Numbered from the stretch's first letter, positions 26,901-35,248 are shown. The stretch: DNA of 64,000 nt from Niallia circulans (GCF_003726095.1 NZ_CP026031.1:496001-560000); one strand, 5' to 3'. Numbers and translations: made by a program. Notes: generated from the sequence alone by a model not told the origin.

Positions 26901-27174
26901 TGCTTATAATGCAGGATGGTTTACGCCAGAGGCAGCCATTATAGGTGGTGCCAAATTTATTGCCCAAGGTTATGTTAATGCTGGACAAGATACTTTATAT
27001 AAAATGAGATGGAATCCTGATGCAGCTGAGAAAACTGGAAATGCAACGCATCAATATGCTTCCGATATAGGCTGGGCTACTAAACAAGTGGGCCAAATTT
27101 ATAACTTATATAATCTGTTAAGTTCCTATACATTAAACTATGAGATTCCAACTTATAAAGTAAATACAAAGTAA
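23956..27174 (+). CDS. SH3b-repeat N-acetylglucosaminidase (autolysin)
   Basis: 1072-residue secreted cell-wall hydrolase. A signal peptide ends near DEAHA (27). Nine bacterial SH3 repeats follow (about 30-755), each with LN(V/L)R near the start and NGW.K....GYVSS.YL. A further SH3-like unit (about 815-870) leads into the glucosaminidase domain (about 895-1055). The predicted catalytic Glu943 lies in ISHALLETGNG; YNMYGIGAYDG is also typical, as in LytD/LytB-type enzymes. SH3b units bind wall peptides. Start GTG 23956 (or GTG 23959) follows AGGAGG. Four central units are near-identical 255-bp DNA repeats. Monocistronic. Confidence 0.94.
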   Translation: MVKKVVVPGIFLAALSSPLFMDEAHAASVTKYVEVNKGSVLNVRVGPSISTSVVTTLKAGEKVSVLSETNGWSKVDVDGKIGYVSSSYLTTKQESFVKYVSIDPSSTLNVRESASTKANVVTKLKNNTKVEVISESNGWAKIKVNGINGYVSSQYIKAVQSEEKKTTNSSNKQQKVTKYVNVDTGSSLNLRNSPSNSASIIVKLAKDVPVTVYSESNGWSKVEAYGKQGYVATQYLAEKKGTSSTEKKDETKTSASKEATAKTTAKYVNVEKKSSLNVRKEASTNSSILTKLSRGTEVKVLSSANGWDKVTVSGKTGYVSSSYLSEKKITEATTNNNKATEKNSGNTPTLVSKKVNVQAGSNLNVRSTASTSGSIKGKLSAGTVVTVLSEKNGWSQIKTSKVEGYVSSEYLTSISTPDKGTDKNEAKQPEKAPTGKEMKVNVQAGSNLNVRSTASTSGSIKGKLSAGTVVTVLSEKNGWSKIKTSKVEGYVSSEYLTSISTPDKGTDKNEAKQPEKAPTGKEMKVNVQAGSNLNVRSTASTSGSIKGKLSAGTVVTVLSEKNGWSKIKTSKVEGYVSSEYLTSISTPDKGTDKNEAKQPEKAPTGKEMKVNVQAGSNLNVRSTASTSGSIKGKLSAGTVVTVLSEKNGWSKIKTSKVEGYVSSEYLTSISTPDKGTDKNEAKQPEKTPTGIEKIVNVQAGSSLNLRSTPSTSGKILSKLPAGTVVIVQAEGNGWSKVKVNNLEGYVSTEYLSTKGNGSANATINKNYVNYNLTLEEMTNIQLSVNPQTDKKYDTYIREDAIAFKTADSTKGTVIGNGWRLRGGAGTDYSVVSTLTSGQVLTITSKIKGTDGYYWYKVNYSQSWVTASKEDTAYYLNPDNFINSDTQSLQFLKLSAKANVDDKEVDSKILAGKGILAGKASAFVTAANAYGINEIYLISHALLETGNGTSTLANGVKVNGKTVYNMYGIGAYDGSAISSGAQYAYNAGWFTPEAAIIGGAKFIAQGYVNAGQDTLYKMRWNPDAAEKTGNATHQYASDIGWATKQVGQIYNLYNLLSSYTLNYEIPTYKVNTK
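25021..26040 (+). repeat. Four tandem 255-bp repeats coding for SH3b units
   Basis: AATGTTCAGG or AACGTTCAGG recurs at 25021, 25276, 25531, 25786 and, diverged, at 26041, always 255 bp apart. Copies two to four are nearly identical at DNA level. Each unit gives 85 residues (an SH3b domain plus a linker with PDKGTDKNEAKQPEK), so copy-number change keeps the frame. Residues 356-695. Confidence 0.95.
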
Positions 27175-27871
27175 AAATAAACGGTTTCATTGTTTTACAA
27201 ATGGAAATAGATAACTATATTATTTTCCATTTGTAAACATTAGAAGGTAAATCATTAGTCTGGTTAATGGTGTTTGGAAAGAGTGTTTGTAATCTTTCCA
27301 AACACTACCCAGATGCATTTATACCATTCCGCAACTTTATTACTTTCAGGGATTAAATATAATTATAAGAACTGTCTTTTTGAAAATAATTGATTCGATA
27401 ATCTTTTTGCAACAATTGTTACTTTCCTAACTTACCCATTCCCCTAAGTAACCGTTATAATTCTATCCATTTTAAAAATTCCTCGCTTCAAAATAACTGA
27501 AAGAAGAAGTATTTATTTGTTTTCTTTTCTAACAAGTAATAGGATAAAAACACAAACTAAAGTTTTCCTTCTGCAATCTATCATTTCTTCTCAGTAATAG
27601 AAGAAGATGAACGTTACATAGAATGAAAGTGAACGTAATACAGAACAATTTTAATACGATTATGGTTGAAGAACCATATGTAGAAACTACTATCTATTCT
27701 CGTGAGTTTCCAATATGAAGGCGTGTTTTACTCTTTTTTATGAAGAATTTGGGATTCGAAATGGGGAAATAGATGGATCTATAGTATTTAATAAGCAGTG
27801 TATGAAAGTGAGTTAGGGAATTTATGATTAGTAAGGTAAATAAAAAGATGAGAGAATATACCCAATAAAAG
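27175..27871. other. Large non-coding stretch with two hairpins and doubtful short frames
   Basis: About 700 bp without a convincing gene. TTTACAAATGGAAA (27194-27207) pairs with its complement at 27224-27237 and may end the autolysin transcript. GTGTTTGGAAAG (27270-27281) pairs with 27294-27305. Two adjacent short frames, 27623-27718 (31 codons) and 27715-27816 (33 codons), have protein-like composition (VEEPYVETTIYSREF; YEEFGIRNGEIDGSI) but no ribosome site. They could be a decayed gene. Confidence 0.35.
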
Positions 27872-27912
27872 AAACACTTAACGTTAGTAATACAGAAAAA
27901 CGTTAAGTGTTT
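27872..27912. terminator. Perfect 14-bp inverted repeat, probable bidirectional terminator
   Basis: AAACACTTAACGTT (27872-27885) pairs with AACGTTAAGTGTTT (27899-27912). It follows the thiO-like gene on the minus strand (about 60 bp after its stop) and could also end a plus-strand transcript. Confidence 0.65.
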
Positions 27913-27975
27913 TCATGTTTGAGGCTTGATAATGAAATACAATAATGCGAATGTATATTATACACATTCCTGATT

Positions 27976-29100
27976 TTATCGCTCTTGAATAGAACTATCG
28001 ATAGAATAGGGAGAAAAGTCGATATCTGATTCAGAATGAAGAAGAAATTTAGCAAGCTGTTGCCCAATAAATGGTCCCATTGTCAGGCCAGATGCACCTA
28101 AGCCGTTAGCAAGGGTTAACCCTTCATAATGCTTTACTTTTCCGAATACTGGAAGGAAATCGTTTGTGAATGGGCGGAAACCTACTTTTACTTCACTCCA
28201 TATGCCTTCTGATATGCCTGGTGCAAACAGTAGAGCTTTATCAATTATTTCTTTTATTCCTTCAATTGTAACATCGGGAGATAATTCGGTTGTATTTTCA
28301 TGTGTTGCCCCAATTACAATCGTATTATTTTCTAAAGTTAATAAGTATTGGTCATGTGGTGGCATCACTACAGGCCAGTTGGAACATTGAATGTCCTTTA
28401 ATTGGATATGAAGTATTTGTCCCTTTTGTGCTTTTACGTCAAAAGCTAAGTTTAGTGGCTCAAGCAATTCATTTGCCCAAACACCAGCAGCGATAACTAC
28501 TTCATCTGCATAAATAGATGTGTTGTCACGAAGGGTAACCCCTTTAATTGCATGCCCCTCTTTCAACAGGGTACAAGATGAATGGATAAACCTTGCTCCT
28601 AATTGTTTGCTTGCCTCCATGAGGGCGTTTCGTAATGACCAGCCATTTACTCTTGCTGCACCACTTATATGCAATGCCCCATATCCAGAAGCTAATAAAG
28701 GGAATAGAGACTGAGCTTCTGAAGATGAAAGAATGTCAATATCTCCAATTTCTGGTGCATCTATTTTTCGTTTTAACGTTCTTTCTTTCATAGCTTCCAA
28801 TTTAGTAATGTCTGAATGCAGACTAAGCGCACCAACTTTTTTATAGCCTGTATTTAGCTGATGATAGTTTTGTAAGTCATTTACAAGAGTGGGATAGTAT
28901 TTTGCCCCTTCTCTAGCTAATAGATACCATTTTTTGTTTCTACGTTGGGAATTCCAAGGGCAAATAATTCCGGCAGCTGCTTTTGTAGCTTGTCCACGAT
29001 CTTCCCTATCGATGACAATAACTTCAGCCCCGCGCTTTGCTAATTCAAAAGCAGTAGCAGCGCCAAGTATTCCGCCGCCCACGACCACTATTCTTTTCAT
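27976..29100 (-). CDS. FAD-dependent amine/D-amino acid oxidoreductase (DAO family)
   Basis: 374 residues. The FAD-binding dinucleotide motif is VVVGGGILGAATAFELAKRG near the N-terminus, with GQATKAAAGIICPW as the following DAO signature. The C-terminus has VKVGFRPFTNDFLPVFG and LANGLGASGLTMGP, typical of glycine oxidase/D-amino-acid dehydrogenase relatives such as B. subtilis YurR. It oxidises an amino acid or amine; the substrate is not known. Start set at the internal ATG (29100) that begins MKRIVVVGGG; a TTG 11 codons upstream has no ribosome site. No thiamine genes are adjacent, so a ThiO role is not supported. Confidence 0.88.
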   Translation of the reverse strand: MKRIVVVGGGILGAATAFELAKRGAEVIVIDREDRGQATKAAAGIICPWNSQRRNKKWYLLAREGAKYYPTLVNDLQNYHQLNTGYKKVGALSLHSDITKLEAMKERTLKRKIDAPEIGDIDILSSSEAQSLFPLLASGYGALHISGAARVNGWSLRNALMEASKQLGARFIHSSCTLLKEGHAIKGVTLRDNTSIYADEVVIAAGVWANELLEPLNLAFDVKAQKGQILHIQLKDIQCSNWPVVMPPHDQYLLTLENNTIVIGATHENTTELSPDVTIEGIKEIIDKALLFAPGISEGIWSEVKVGFRPFTNDFLPVFGKVKHYEGLTLANGLGASGLTMGPFIGQQLAKFLLHSESDIDFSPYSIDSSIQER

Positions 29101-29866
29101 ATAATTATCAATTCCTTTTTTAGTTAGTTTCAAGCTGATTTCAAATGATTTTCTGTTTTAAACACAAGTTGGATTAGACAGATACTTTTCTATTTACAAT
29201 TTCATCAAAAGTAAAAATTGGATAGATTAAATCCTGATTTAAGACAAAATAATATCAGTTTAAAAGAGTGCAATATTTCTGTAGAACCGCAGCTAAAATA
29301 AACAGCTATTACTAATATAACATAGTGCAAATATAGTTTGAATTCATCCTTTTGAGGCGGTTGTTCCATACAGTTAGATGTATTATTTAAACTAAAAAGA
29401 TAATAAGTCTGTAGTCTGGTAATGTGTTGTCTAGTGTTTTGGAAATGGAGAGTAGGGCGAGAAACGTTAGAAAATGTCGATATCATGCGACAAAATACTA
29501 CTATTAAGAACGACTTAGTACAATATGTTAATTATTAAATCTGCATTTTAATAGGGATTTAATGGAAGTGTATAGGGAAAAAGTTTGGAAAAAATGTGAA
29601 CAAAGATAGAAAAAAGACATTTGAAACACAATTGTAATATTCCTATTACTTAAATGACAAATTATGATGTTATACTTCTATTTGTGGCGAAAGATGTTTT
29701 ATATAAAGAACTTTCGTCGAAAGCGGGATTATCGTTTGATTTATAGAAGAGAGAATACTATATTAAAAGAGTCTCTCTACCAATTACAACCATAAACATA
29801 TAGACAATACATAGACAATTAGATTATAAGAATTCTACATTAGATAAGTGCAGGGGGAAAATGGAA
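29101..29866. other. Intergenic region before the cwlO-like gene
   Basis: About 760 bp. No gene is supported; a 93-codon minus-strand frame at 29205-29486 lacks protein character. It holds the WalR-like box (29633), TATACT (29671-29676) as a possible -10, the repeat GCGAAAG...CTTTCG (29685-29715), and a purine-rich hairpin AGAGAG/CTCTCT near 29750-29780 in the presumed leader. Confidence 0.45.
29633..29649 (+). promoter_or_regulatory. WalR-like box before the cwlO-type gene
   Basis: TGTAAT, five bases, TATTAC matches the WalR (YycF) direct repeat TGTWAH-N5-TGTWAH at 11 of 12 positions. It lies just upstream of a possible -10 (TATACT at 29671). cwlO (yvcE) is a known WalR target in B. subtilis. 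Confidence 0.55.
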
Positions 29867-31153
29867 ATGTTAAAAAAGAAACTAGTGGTACTAAATACAA
29901 CGATATTACTTGGGTTAGGGACTAGCCTAGCTGTACCAGGAATAAATGCTCATGCGAATCAATCACCTAGCATTGTTCAACAAAAGGAATCTTTACAAGG
30001 CCAAATTTCAGACGCTCAAATTAAGATTGTAGAAACGCAAGAAGAATTAAAGAAACTAGAAGCACAAATTAAAAGAGTGGATAAGGCAATCGAGGAAAAT
30101 AAAGCACTTATTGAAGAAACAAAAACAAAGATGGAAACAACAGAAAAAGAAATTGCAACCCTTGAGAAAAAGATAAAAGAATTAGAAGATAGAATTGAAA
30201 AAAGAAATGATGTATTAAAAGAAAGAGCACGTACCTTCCAAGAAAATGGAGGAAACGTTGATTATATTGAAGTCTTATTCGGTGCAGCTAGCTTTAAGGA
30301 GTTTGTTGACCGTGTAGGTGCTGTAGCTACAATCATGGAAGCAGATCAAGATTTAATCGCAAGCAATGAAGCGGATAAAAAAGATTTAGAAACGAAGCAA
30401 AACGAAGTAAAAGAAAAGTATGATGAATTGAAAAATACAAAATTAGATCTTGAAGAAATGCAAAAGCAAAATCAAGATAAACAAAAGAAAAATGAGCAAG
30501 CAAAAAATGATTTAAAAGCAAAAGAAGCAGACAATAAAGAACGTAAAGCTAAATTGGAAGAAAAGTATGGTTCATTACAATCTGTAGAACCACAAATTAA
30601 AAAGATGATCCAACAAAAAGAACAAGAAAACTTAAATCAATTAGTTGCTACAACAGTTGGAACTAGTGATAATGGAAGTTCTAATAATTCTTCTTCCGCA
30701 AGTTCTAATAAATCTAAAACAAGTTCTGACAAAACTACATCAGGCTCAAAGAAAACAGTAAAAGCAAGTGGTAGTAAATCAAAAGCTATTACAGCAGGAT
30801 ATAAATATATTGGTAATTCTACTTATAAATTTGGTGGAGGAAGAACAGCATCTGATGTAGCAAACGGATTATTTGATTGCTCTGGTTTTGTTAGCTGGGC
30901 TTATTCACAGGCTGGATATAGTATTCCTGCAAGTACAGATGCTTTGAAAAACGCTGGAACTCGCGTATCTACAAGTGATATGCAGCCAGGCGATCTAGTA
31001 TTCTTTAACACATATAAAACGGATGGTCATGTTGGAATCTACATTGGTGGAGGCAAGTTCATCGGTTCTCAAAGCTCTACTGGTGTTGCAATAGCATCTA
31101 TGGACAGTGGATATTGGAAAACTGTATTTAATGGAAGAGTTGTTCGATTCTAA
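29867..31153 (+). CDS. cwlO: CwlO-type DL-endopeptidase (coiled coil plus NlpC/P60)
   Basis: 428-residue secreted peptidoglycan endopeptidase that cuts D-Glu/mDAP bonds during wall elongation. Signal peptide ends at INAHA (about 30). Residues 33-255 are charged coiled coil (QGQISDAQIKIVETQEELKK onward), as in CwlO and PcsB. A Ser/Asn/Lys-rich linker follows. The NlpC/P60 domain (about 305-428) has Cys338 in FDCSGFVSWAYSQAG and His388 in DGHVGIYIGGG. CwlO activity in B. subtilis depends on FtsEX through the coiled coil. ATG 29867 has the better spacing to GGGGG; ATG 29861 is possible. Confidence 0.93.
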   Translation: MLKKKLVVLNTTILLGLGTSLAVPGINAHANQSPSIVQQKESLQGQISDAQIKIVETQEELKKLEAQIKRVDKAIEENKALIEETKTKMETTEKEIATLEKKIKELEDRIEKRNDVLKERARTFQENGGNVDYIEVLFGAASFKEFVDRVGAVATIMEADQDLIASNEADKKDLETKQNEVKEKYDELKNTKLDLEEMQKQNQDKQKKNEQAKNDLKAKEADNKERKAKLEEKYGSLQSVEPQIKKMIQQKEQENLNQLVATTVGTSDNGSSNNSSSASSNKSKTSSDKTTSGSKKTVKASGSKSKAITAGYKYIGNSTYKFGGGRTASDVANGLFDCSGFVSWAYSQAGYSIPASTDALKNAGTRVSTSDMQPGDLVFFNTYKTDGHVGIYIGGGKFIGSQSSTGVAIASMDSGYWKTVFNGRVVRF

Positions 31154-31168
31154 TATTTTAGTTTTTAT

Positions 31169-31210
31169 AAAGCATTACTTGATGAAATTTCATCAAGTAA
31201 TGCTTTTTAT
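31169..31210 (+). terminator. Terminator of cwlO
   Basis: AAAGCATTACTTGATGAAA (31169-31187) is followed at once by its exact complement (31188-31206), a 38-bp perfect palindrome ending in TTTTT. Confidence 0.93.
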
Positions 31211-31420
31211 TCTGATTCATTATATTTAATATATACCCCAGTATTTAAAATTTATGCATCATATCATAATTTTATTATGAATATTAGCAGAATAATAATA
31301 AGGCTGATTAATCATTGGAATCCTTATAATAATGGGGGGAAATCGGGTATATAAGAAGTAATTCTTGACCAATAAACAATTTTATTATAAAATTTTTAAT
31401 CGGAATCGTTTGGATTTATA
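31211..31420. other. Intergenic sequence upstream of the znuCB promoter
   Basis: AT-rich, no gene seen. A degenerate Zur-like sequence TCGGAATCGTTTGGA (31400-31414, four mismatches) sits just before the TTGACA promoter. Confidence 0.3.
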
Positions 31421-31449
31421 TTGACACTCAACAAGGAAAAGTCTATTAT
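31421..31449 (+). promoter_or_regulatory. Sigma-A promoter upstream of znuCB
   Basis: TTGACA (31421-31426), 17-bp spacer, TATTAT (31444-31449): a near-consensus housekeeping promoter. It lies about 340 bp before znuC and about 100 bp before the main Zur-like box, so the box would act as a roadblock or a second promoter must lie nearer. Confidence 0.65.
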
Positions 31450-31547
31450 TAAGTGTCATGTATTATAGAAGGAAAGAAATGAAAACTGTTTATCTAGTGT
31501 TTAAATTATAATTTTTTCTATTTGAACAAATATTTTTAGCCTTTAAA

Positions 31548-31562
31548 TCGTAATGAGTACGA
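31548..31562. promoter_or_regulatory. Near-consensus Zur box before znuCB
   Basis: TCGTAATGAGTACGA matches TCGTAATNATTACGA at every defined position except one. It is flanked by AAA and AAT as in extended Zur boxes and lies 227 bp before znuC. Confidence 0.75.
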
Positions 31563-31788
31563 AATGACTGTTTTTGCATGAAACATTCCGAGAATGAATA
31601 GATTGCCACAAATCGCAAAAGTTATTAAAGCTAGATAAATGAAAAAATAACAAATAAGTGCTTTGATAAAAATATTTCAAAAAAACTAACCTATCTTTAT
31701 TTAAAACAGAATTTAAAGAGAAACGATTATAGAGGCGTTATGGATAAGGAAGATTATAAATAAACAAATGGAGAGGAGTAATTACTAT

Positions 31789-32505
31789 ATGAAACTAGCG
31801 ACAGTATCAAAAATTACATTTGGTTATGAACATGTTCCTGCTCTTGAGGATGTATCATTTGAATTAGAATATGGGGAGTTTGTTGGGATTACAGGACCTA
31901 ATGGCGCAAGTAAATCTACCTTATTAAAGTTATTATTGGGTCTACTAAAGCCATGGTCAGGAGAAGTGAATATAAGTAAGTTAAATGCGAGTGGAAAAAA
32001 ATTAACAGTAGGTTATGTTCCTCAACAAATTTCTTCTTTTAATGTTGGCTTCCCAAGTACTGTAATAGAACTTGTTCGATCAGGCAGATATCAACGTAAG
32101 AAATGGTATGAAAGATTAAAGGAAGTAGATCATGAAGCAGTCAAGAAATCATTAGAAATGGTTGGAATGTGGGATTATCGAAATAAGAAAATTGGGGAGT
32201 TATCAGGAGGACAAAAGCAAAAGATTGTAATTGCACGTATTCTAGCGTCTGAACCTGATTTGCTGGTTTTAGATGAACCGACTACAGGAATGGATGCAGA
32301 TAGCAGGAAAGGCTTTTATGAATTTATGAAACATCAAGTAAATGAGCATAATAGAACAGTTGTTATGGTAACACATGATCAAGATGAAGTAGAAGATTAT
32401 TTAGATAAAATTATTCATATTGAGAAAGGAGAAAAAGGTGGATGGAGATGTTTGAGCTTGAATTCATGCAAAGAGCATTTTGGGCAGGTGGGCTCATTGC
32501 AATAA
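31789..32505 (+). CDS. znuC: Zinc ABC transporter ATP-binding protein
   Basis: 238 residues, energises zinc import with ZnuB and ZnuA. Walker A is [12 protein letters not shown], with Ser where most ABC ATPases have Gly before the Lys; I recall the same form in other Gram-positive zinc importers such as YcdI. Q loop YVPQQISSF, signature [15 protein letters not shown], Walker [13 protein letters not shown], and switch His in MVTHDQDE. The C-terminal tail [15 protein letters not shown] overlaps znuB by 58 bp. Start ATG 31789 follows GAGAGGAG; ATG 31768 precedes the ribosome site. Confidence 0.94.
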   Translation: MKLATVSKITFGYEHVPALEDVSFELEYGEFVGITGPNGASKSTLLKLLLGLLKPWSGEVNISKLNASGKKLTVGYVPQQISSFNVGFPSTVIELVRSGRYQRKKWYERLKEVDHEAVKKSLEMVGMWDYRNKKIGELSGGQKQKIVIARILASEPDLLVLDEPTTGMDADSRKGFYEFMKHQVNEHNRTVVMVTHDQDEVEDYLDKIIHIEKGEKGGWRCLSLNSCKEHFGQVGSLQ

Positions 32506-33290
32506 TTGCACCAATCATTGGAATTTATTTAGTCCTGCGGAGACAAGCATTGATGGCAGATACATTGTCACATATATCATTAGCAGGTGTGGCAATTGGT
32601 TTTTTCTTTCAAACGAATGTAACAATTTCTAGTCTCCTCGTTGTAATGGCTGGAGCAATTGGAATTGAATATATGCGACGAGCATACCATACTTATTCAG
32701 AAGTATCGATTGCCATTCTAATGGCTGCTGGATTATCGTTCGCTTTATTTCTCATGAGTTTATCTAGTGGCGGAATGACGACAAGCATGGATCAGTATTT
32801 ATTCGGAAGTATTATTACGATTAGCAAACAGCAAGTAAATATATTAGCAATTGTTACTGGAATTATTCTTCTATTTTTTGTTTTCTTTACGCGACAGATG
32901 TATATTATGACTTTTGATCAAGATACGGCAACAACTAGCGGCATTAATACCAATATGTTATCCATAGCATTTAGTATTTTAACTGGTATCGCTATTTCAG
33001 TAATTATCCCAACAATCGGCGTGCTATTGGTTTCTGCTTTGTTAGTATTACCATCTGCCTTTTCCATCAAATTAGTAAAAGGCTTTAAATGGGTATTTTT
33101 CGTGGCTATTTTAGTAGCGGCTGTTAGTATCTTTACTGGATTGTTTTCATCTTATCATTTAGGAACGCCTCCTGGTGCAACCATTACTCTATTATTAGTA
33201 GTTATTTTGCTAGTAGGCTTTTTAAGTCAAAGGATTTATATGATGGTTCGCCGTGCGACAAGTCAGAAGAATTATAAAAAGGTTGGATGA
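32448..33290 (+). CDS. znuB: Zinc ABC transporter permease
   Basis: 280-residue ABC-3 family membrane protein with about eight helices. Conserved segments are [23 protein letters not shown], then YLFGSIITI and the C-terminal [14 protein letters not shown]. It transfers zinc from ZnuA across the membrane. ATG 32448 lies six bases after AAAGGTGG; ATG 32442 touches the ribosome site. Overlap with znuC ensures coupled translation. No znuA gene follows; a terminator does. The cognate binding protein is most likely the one at 3.7 kb. Confidence 0.94.
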   Translation: MFELEFMQRAFWAGGLIAIIAPIIGIYLVLRRQALMADTLSHISLAGVAIGFFFQTNVTISSLLVVMAGAIGIEYMRRAYHTYSEVSIAILMAAGLSFALFLMSLSSGGMTTSMDQYLFGSIITISKQQVNILAIVTGIILLFFVFFTRQMYIMTFDQDTATTSGINTNMLSIAFSILTGIAISVIIPTIGVLLVSALLVLPSAFSIKLVKGFKWVFFVAILVAAVSIFTGLFSSYHLGTPPGATITLLLVVILLVGFLSQRIYMMVRRATSQKNYKKVG

Positions 33291-33291
33291 T

Positions 33292-33328
33292 AAAAAGAGG
33301 AGTGCTTTTTAAGCGAACTCCTCTTTTT
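33292..33328. terminator. Bidirectional terminator between znuB and the dehydrogenase gene
   Basis: AAAAAGAGGAGT (33292-33303) pairs with ACTCCTCTTTTT (33317-33328). A and T runs on both sides suit both converging genes. Confidence 0.9.
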
Positions 33329-33338
33329 ATATTTAGGA

Positions 33339-34301
33339 TTAATAACCTTTTTGGTAATCCACAACATTAATTGCTAGATCTTTTTCTTTTAAATAATGCT
33401 TTGCATTAAGGAGGAAAATGTCTTCTATTACTCTGCTATTGTAATGTTCTGTAGAGCCCGAAGTGTGGGGAGTTATAATAACATTTTCCAAATCCCATAG
33501 TGGACTTGTCTGCTGCAATGGTTCATTTTCAAAAACATCTAAGCCCGCACCTAAAATTTCTCCGTTTTTTAAAGCGATGACCAAATCATCCTCTTTGACT
33601 ATTTCTCCACGTCCAATGTTAATAAAAAAGGCAGAGTTTTTCATGTGTTGAAATTGCTCTTTTTGGAATAGTTGATATGTATCGTCTGTTAACGGCAGTG
33701 TGACTACTACATAATCACAGAGAGGAAGGACTTCGTTTAGCTCTTCAGATGTATATAACGCATCTACATAATCGGTTGGCTTACGTGAATTTCTTACGCC
33801 GATAACATGCATATCAAATGCCTTGGCAATTTTAGCTGTTTCTAGCCCAATTGCTCCTAAACCGATAATACCGATCGTTTTTTTGTGTGCTTCTAATTTA
33901 ATGTCGGTTCCATCCCATTTTCTTTTAAGCTGATTTCGTACATATGTATGAATATTTCTTGTTAGACCAAGTAGGAGCGCAAAAATTGTTTCTGAAATAG
34001 GGTAGCCATGTACGCCATTTGCACTTGTAATAACGATATTCTTTTTTCTTAACTGCTCTAAAGGAAGGGAATTCACACCTGCACTCCAAGTTTGAATCCA
34101 TTTGAGCTGGTCGTTGTCCATAATAGTTTTTAAATCAAAACTACTTCTCCAACCAAGAATGATTTCAGAATCAATCAAATGCTTTTGCCAATCATCTTGT
34201 TTTAATGCTTGAATGATTTCCCATTCAGAAAATGTGGACTGTATCTTTTTCAGAAGGGAAGAATGGAGAGAATGGGTAAGTAATAATTTTCTTTTTTTCA
34301 T
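33339..34301 (-). CDS. D-2-hydroxyacid dehydrogenase
   Basis: 320 residues, NAD-dependent reduction of a 2-keto acid to a D-2-hydroxy acid, or the reverse. Nucleotide motif is TIGIIGLGAIGLETAKIAKAF. The catalytic Arg lies in INIGRGEIV, Glu in VFENEPL and His in ITPHTSGST. Sequence resembles the group with B. subtilis YoaD/YvcT and glyoxylate reductase-like enzymes, but the substrate cannot be assigned. ATG 34301 follows AAAGGAG with an 11-base gap; a GTG at 34313 overlaps that site. Monocistronic. Confidence 0.92.
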   Translation of the reverse strand: MKKRKLLLTHSLHSSLLKKIQSTFSEWEIIQALKQDDWQKHLIDSEIILGWRSSFDLKTIMDNDQLKWIQTWSAGVNSLPLEQLRKKNIVITSANGVHGYPISETIFALLLGLTRNIHTYVRNQLKRKWDGTDIKLEAHKKTIGIIGLGAIGLETAKIAKAFDMHVIGVRNSRKPTDYVDALYTSEELNEVLPLCDYVVVTLPLTDDTYQLFQKEQFQHMKNSAFFINIGRGEIVKEDDLVIALKNGEILGAGLDVFENEPLQQTSPLWDLENVIITPHTSGSTEHYNSRVIEDIFLLNAKHYLKEKDLAINVVDYQKGY

Positions 34302-34387
34302 TTTGGAGAACACTCCTTTATTTTTAAAATTTATTATTCTATTGTAACAAATATATTGATAATTTGTACTATTTTGTTATTTTCTAC

Positions 34388-34425
34388 AATAAACACACAT
34401 CAAAGAAAGCTGATGTGTGTTTATT
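34388..34425 (-). terminator. Terminator of the phn operon
   Basis: AATAAACACACATCA (34388-34402) pairs perfectly with TGATGTGTGTTTATT (34411-34425), 20 bp after the phnE2 stop on the minus strand. Confidence 0.85.
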
Positions 34426-34444
34426 TAAAATATACTTTTTTCTT

Positions 34445-35248
34445 CTAGGCAATCTTTCTTCTTAGAAATCCACTTATTATATCAATTATGGTTACCATGA
34501 CAATAATCCCTAATAGGATGATACCAACTCGATCCCAATCTCTTGTACTGAGTGCGAAAATAAGTGGTGTTCCAATCCCTCCTGCACCGATAACACCTAA
34601 AATGGCAGCAGAACGAATATTTATCTCAAATCGATATAAGGTATAGGATAAAAAACCAGGTAAAACCTGCGGCAATACTGCAAACCATAAGACTTGCAAT
34701 CTTGTACCACCGGCTGCTAGCAAGCTCTCTGTTGGTCCCATATCTAGATTTTCAATTTCTTCTGAAAATAATTTTCCTAACATCCCTATGGAATGTAGCC
34801 CTAATGCTAGTATTCCAGCAAATGATCCAGGACCAACTGCTTTAATAAATAAAATAGCCATGATAATTTCAGGAAATGTCCGTACGAAACTTAATACAAA
34901 CTTCCCTGTGCTCGCGATTGTTTTTCCTTTGCTCATATTATTAGCAGCCCAGAATGCAAAGGGAATACAAAGAAATGCTGATATAAAGGTACCTAATATG
35001 GCAATTGCTAATGTATCAAGCAGACCACGTAATAAATCCTCGCCATCTGGCAAATATACATATTCCCAATCTGGATGAAAAATGCCTGTGAAGATGGCCT
35101 GAGAAATCTGTGCTGAACTATCCTTAATGGAAGTAACCGGTATATCAGAAAAAGCCCATATATATATAAGGATTAACAAGACGAATAGGGTAATATTTCT
35201 AAAAGATTTCTTTTTTGGCTTTGTGATTGTTTTTATTGTTTCACTCAT
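34445..35248 (-). CDS. phnE: Phosphonate-type ABC transporter permease, second copy
   Basis: 267-residue permease with about six helices. The EAA-like loop reads ESLLAAGGTRLQVLWFAVLPQVLPG, and YRFEINIRSAAILGVIGAGGIG is the PhnE hallmark. It pairs with the neighbouring PhnE to form the membrane channel for phosphonate, phosphite or a related phosphorus compound. It starts with a four-base overlap with the first phnE. The two copies are paralogues but clearly diverged. Last gene of the operon. Confidence 0.9.
   Translation of the reverse strand: MSETIKTITKPKKKSFRNITLFVLLILIYIWAFSDIPVTSIKDSSAQISQAIFTGIFHPDWEYVYLPDGEDLLRGLLDTLAIAILGTFISAFLCIPFAFWAANNMSKGKTIASTGKFVLSFVRTFPEIIMAILFIKAVGPGSFAGILALGLHSIGMLGKLFSEEIENLDMGPTESLLAAGGTRLQVLWFAVLPQVLPGFLSYTLYRFEINIRSAAILGVIGAGGIGTPLIFALSTRDWDRVGIILLGIIVMVTIIDIISGFLRRKIA

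Noticed and set aside
29205..29486. 93-codon minus-strand frame upstream of cwlO
   Set aside because: No ribosome site and no recognisable domain; the sequence is AT-rich and non-coding in character.
29680..29866. Riboswitch before the cwlO-type gene
   Set aside because: Some hairpins exist, but no known riboswitch core is recognisable.
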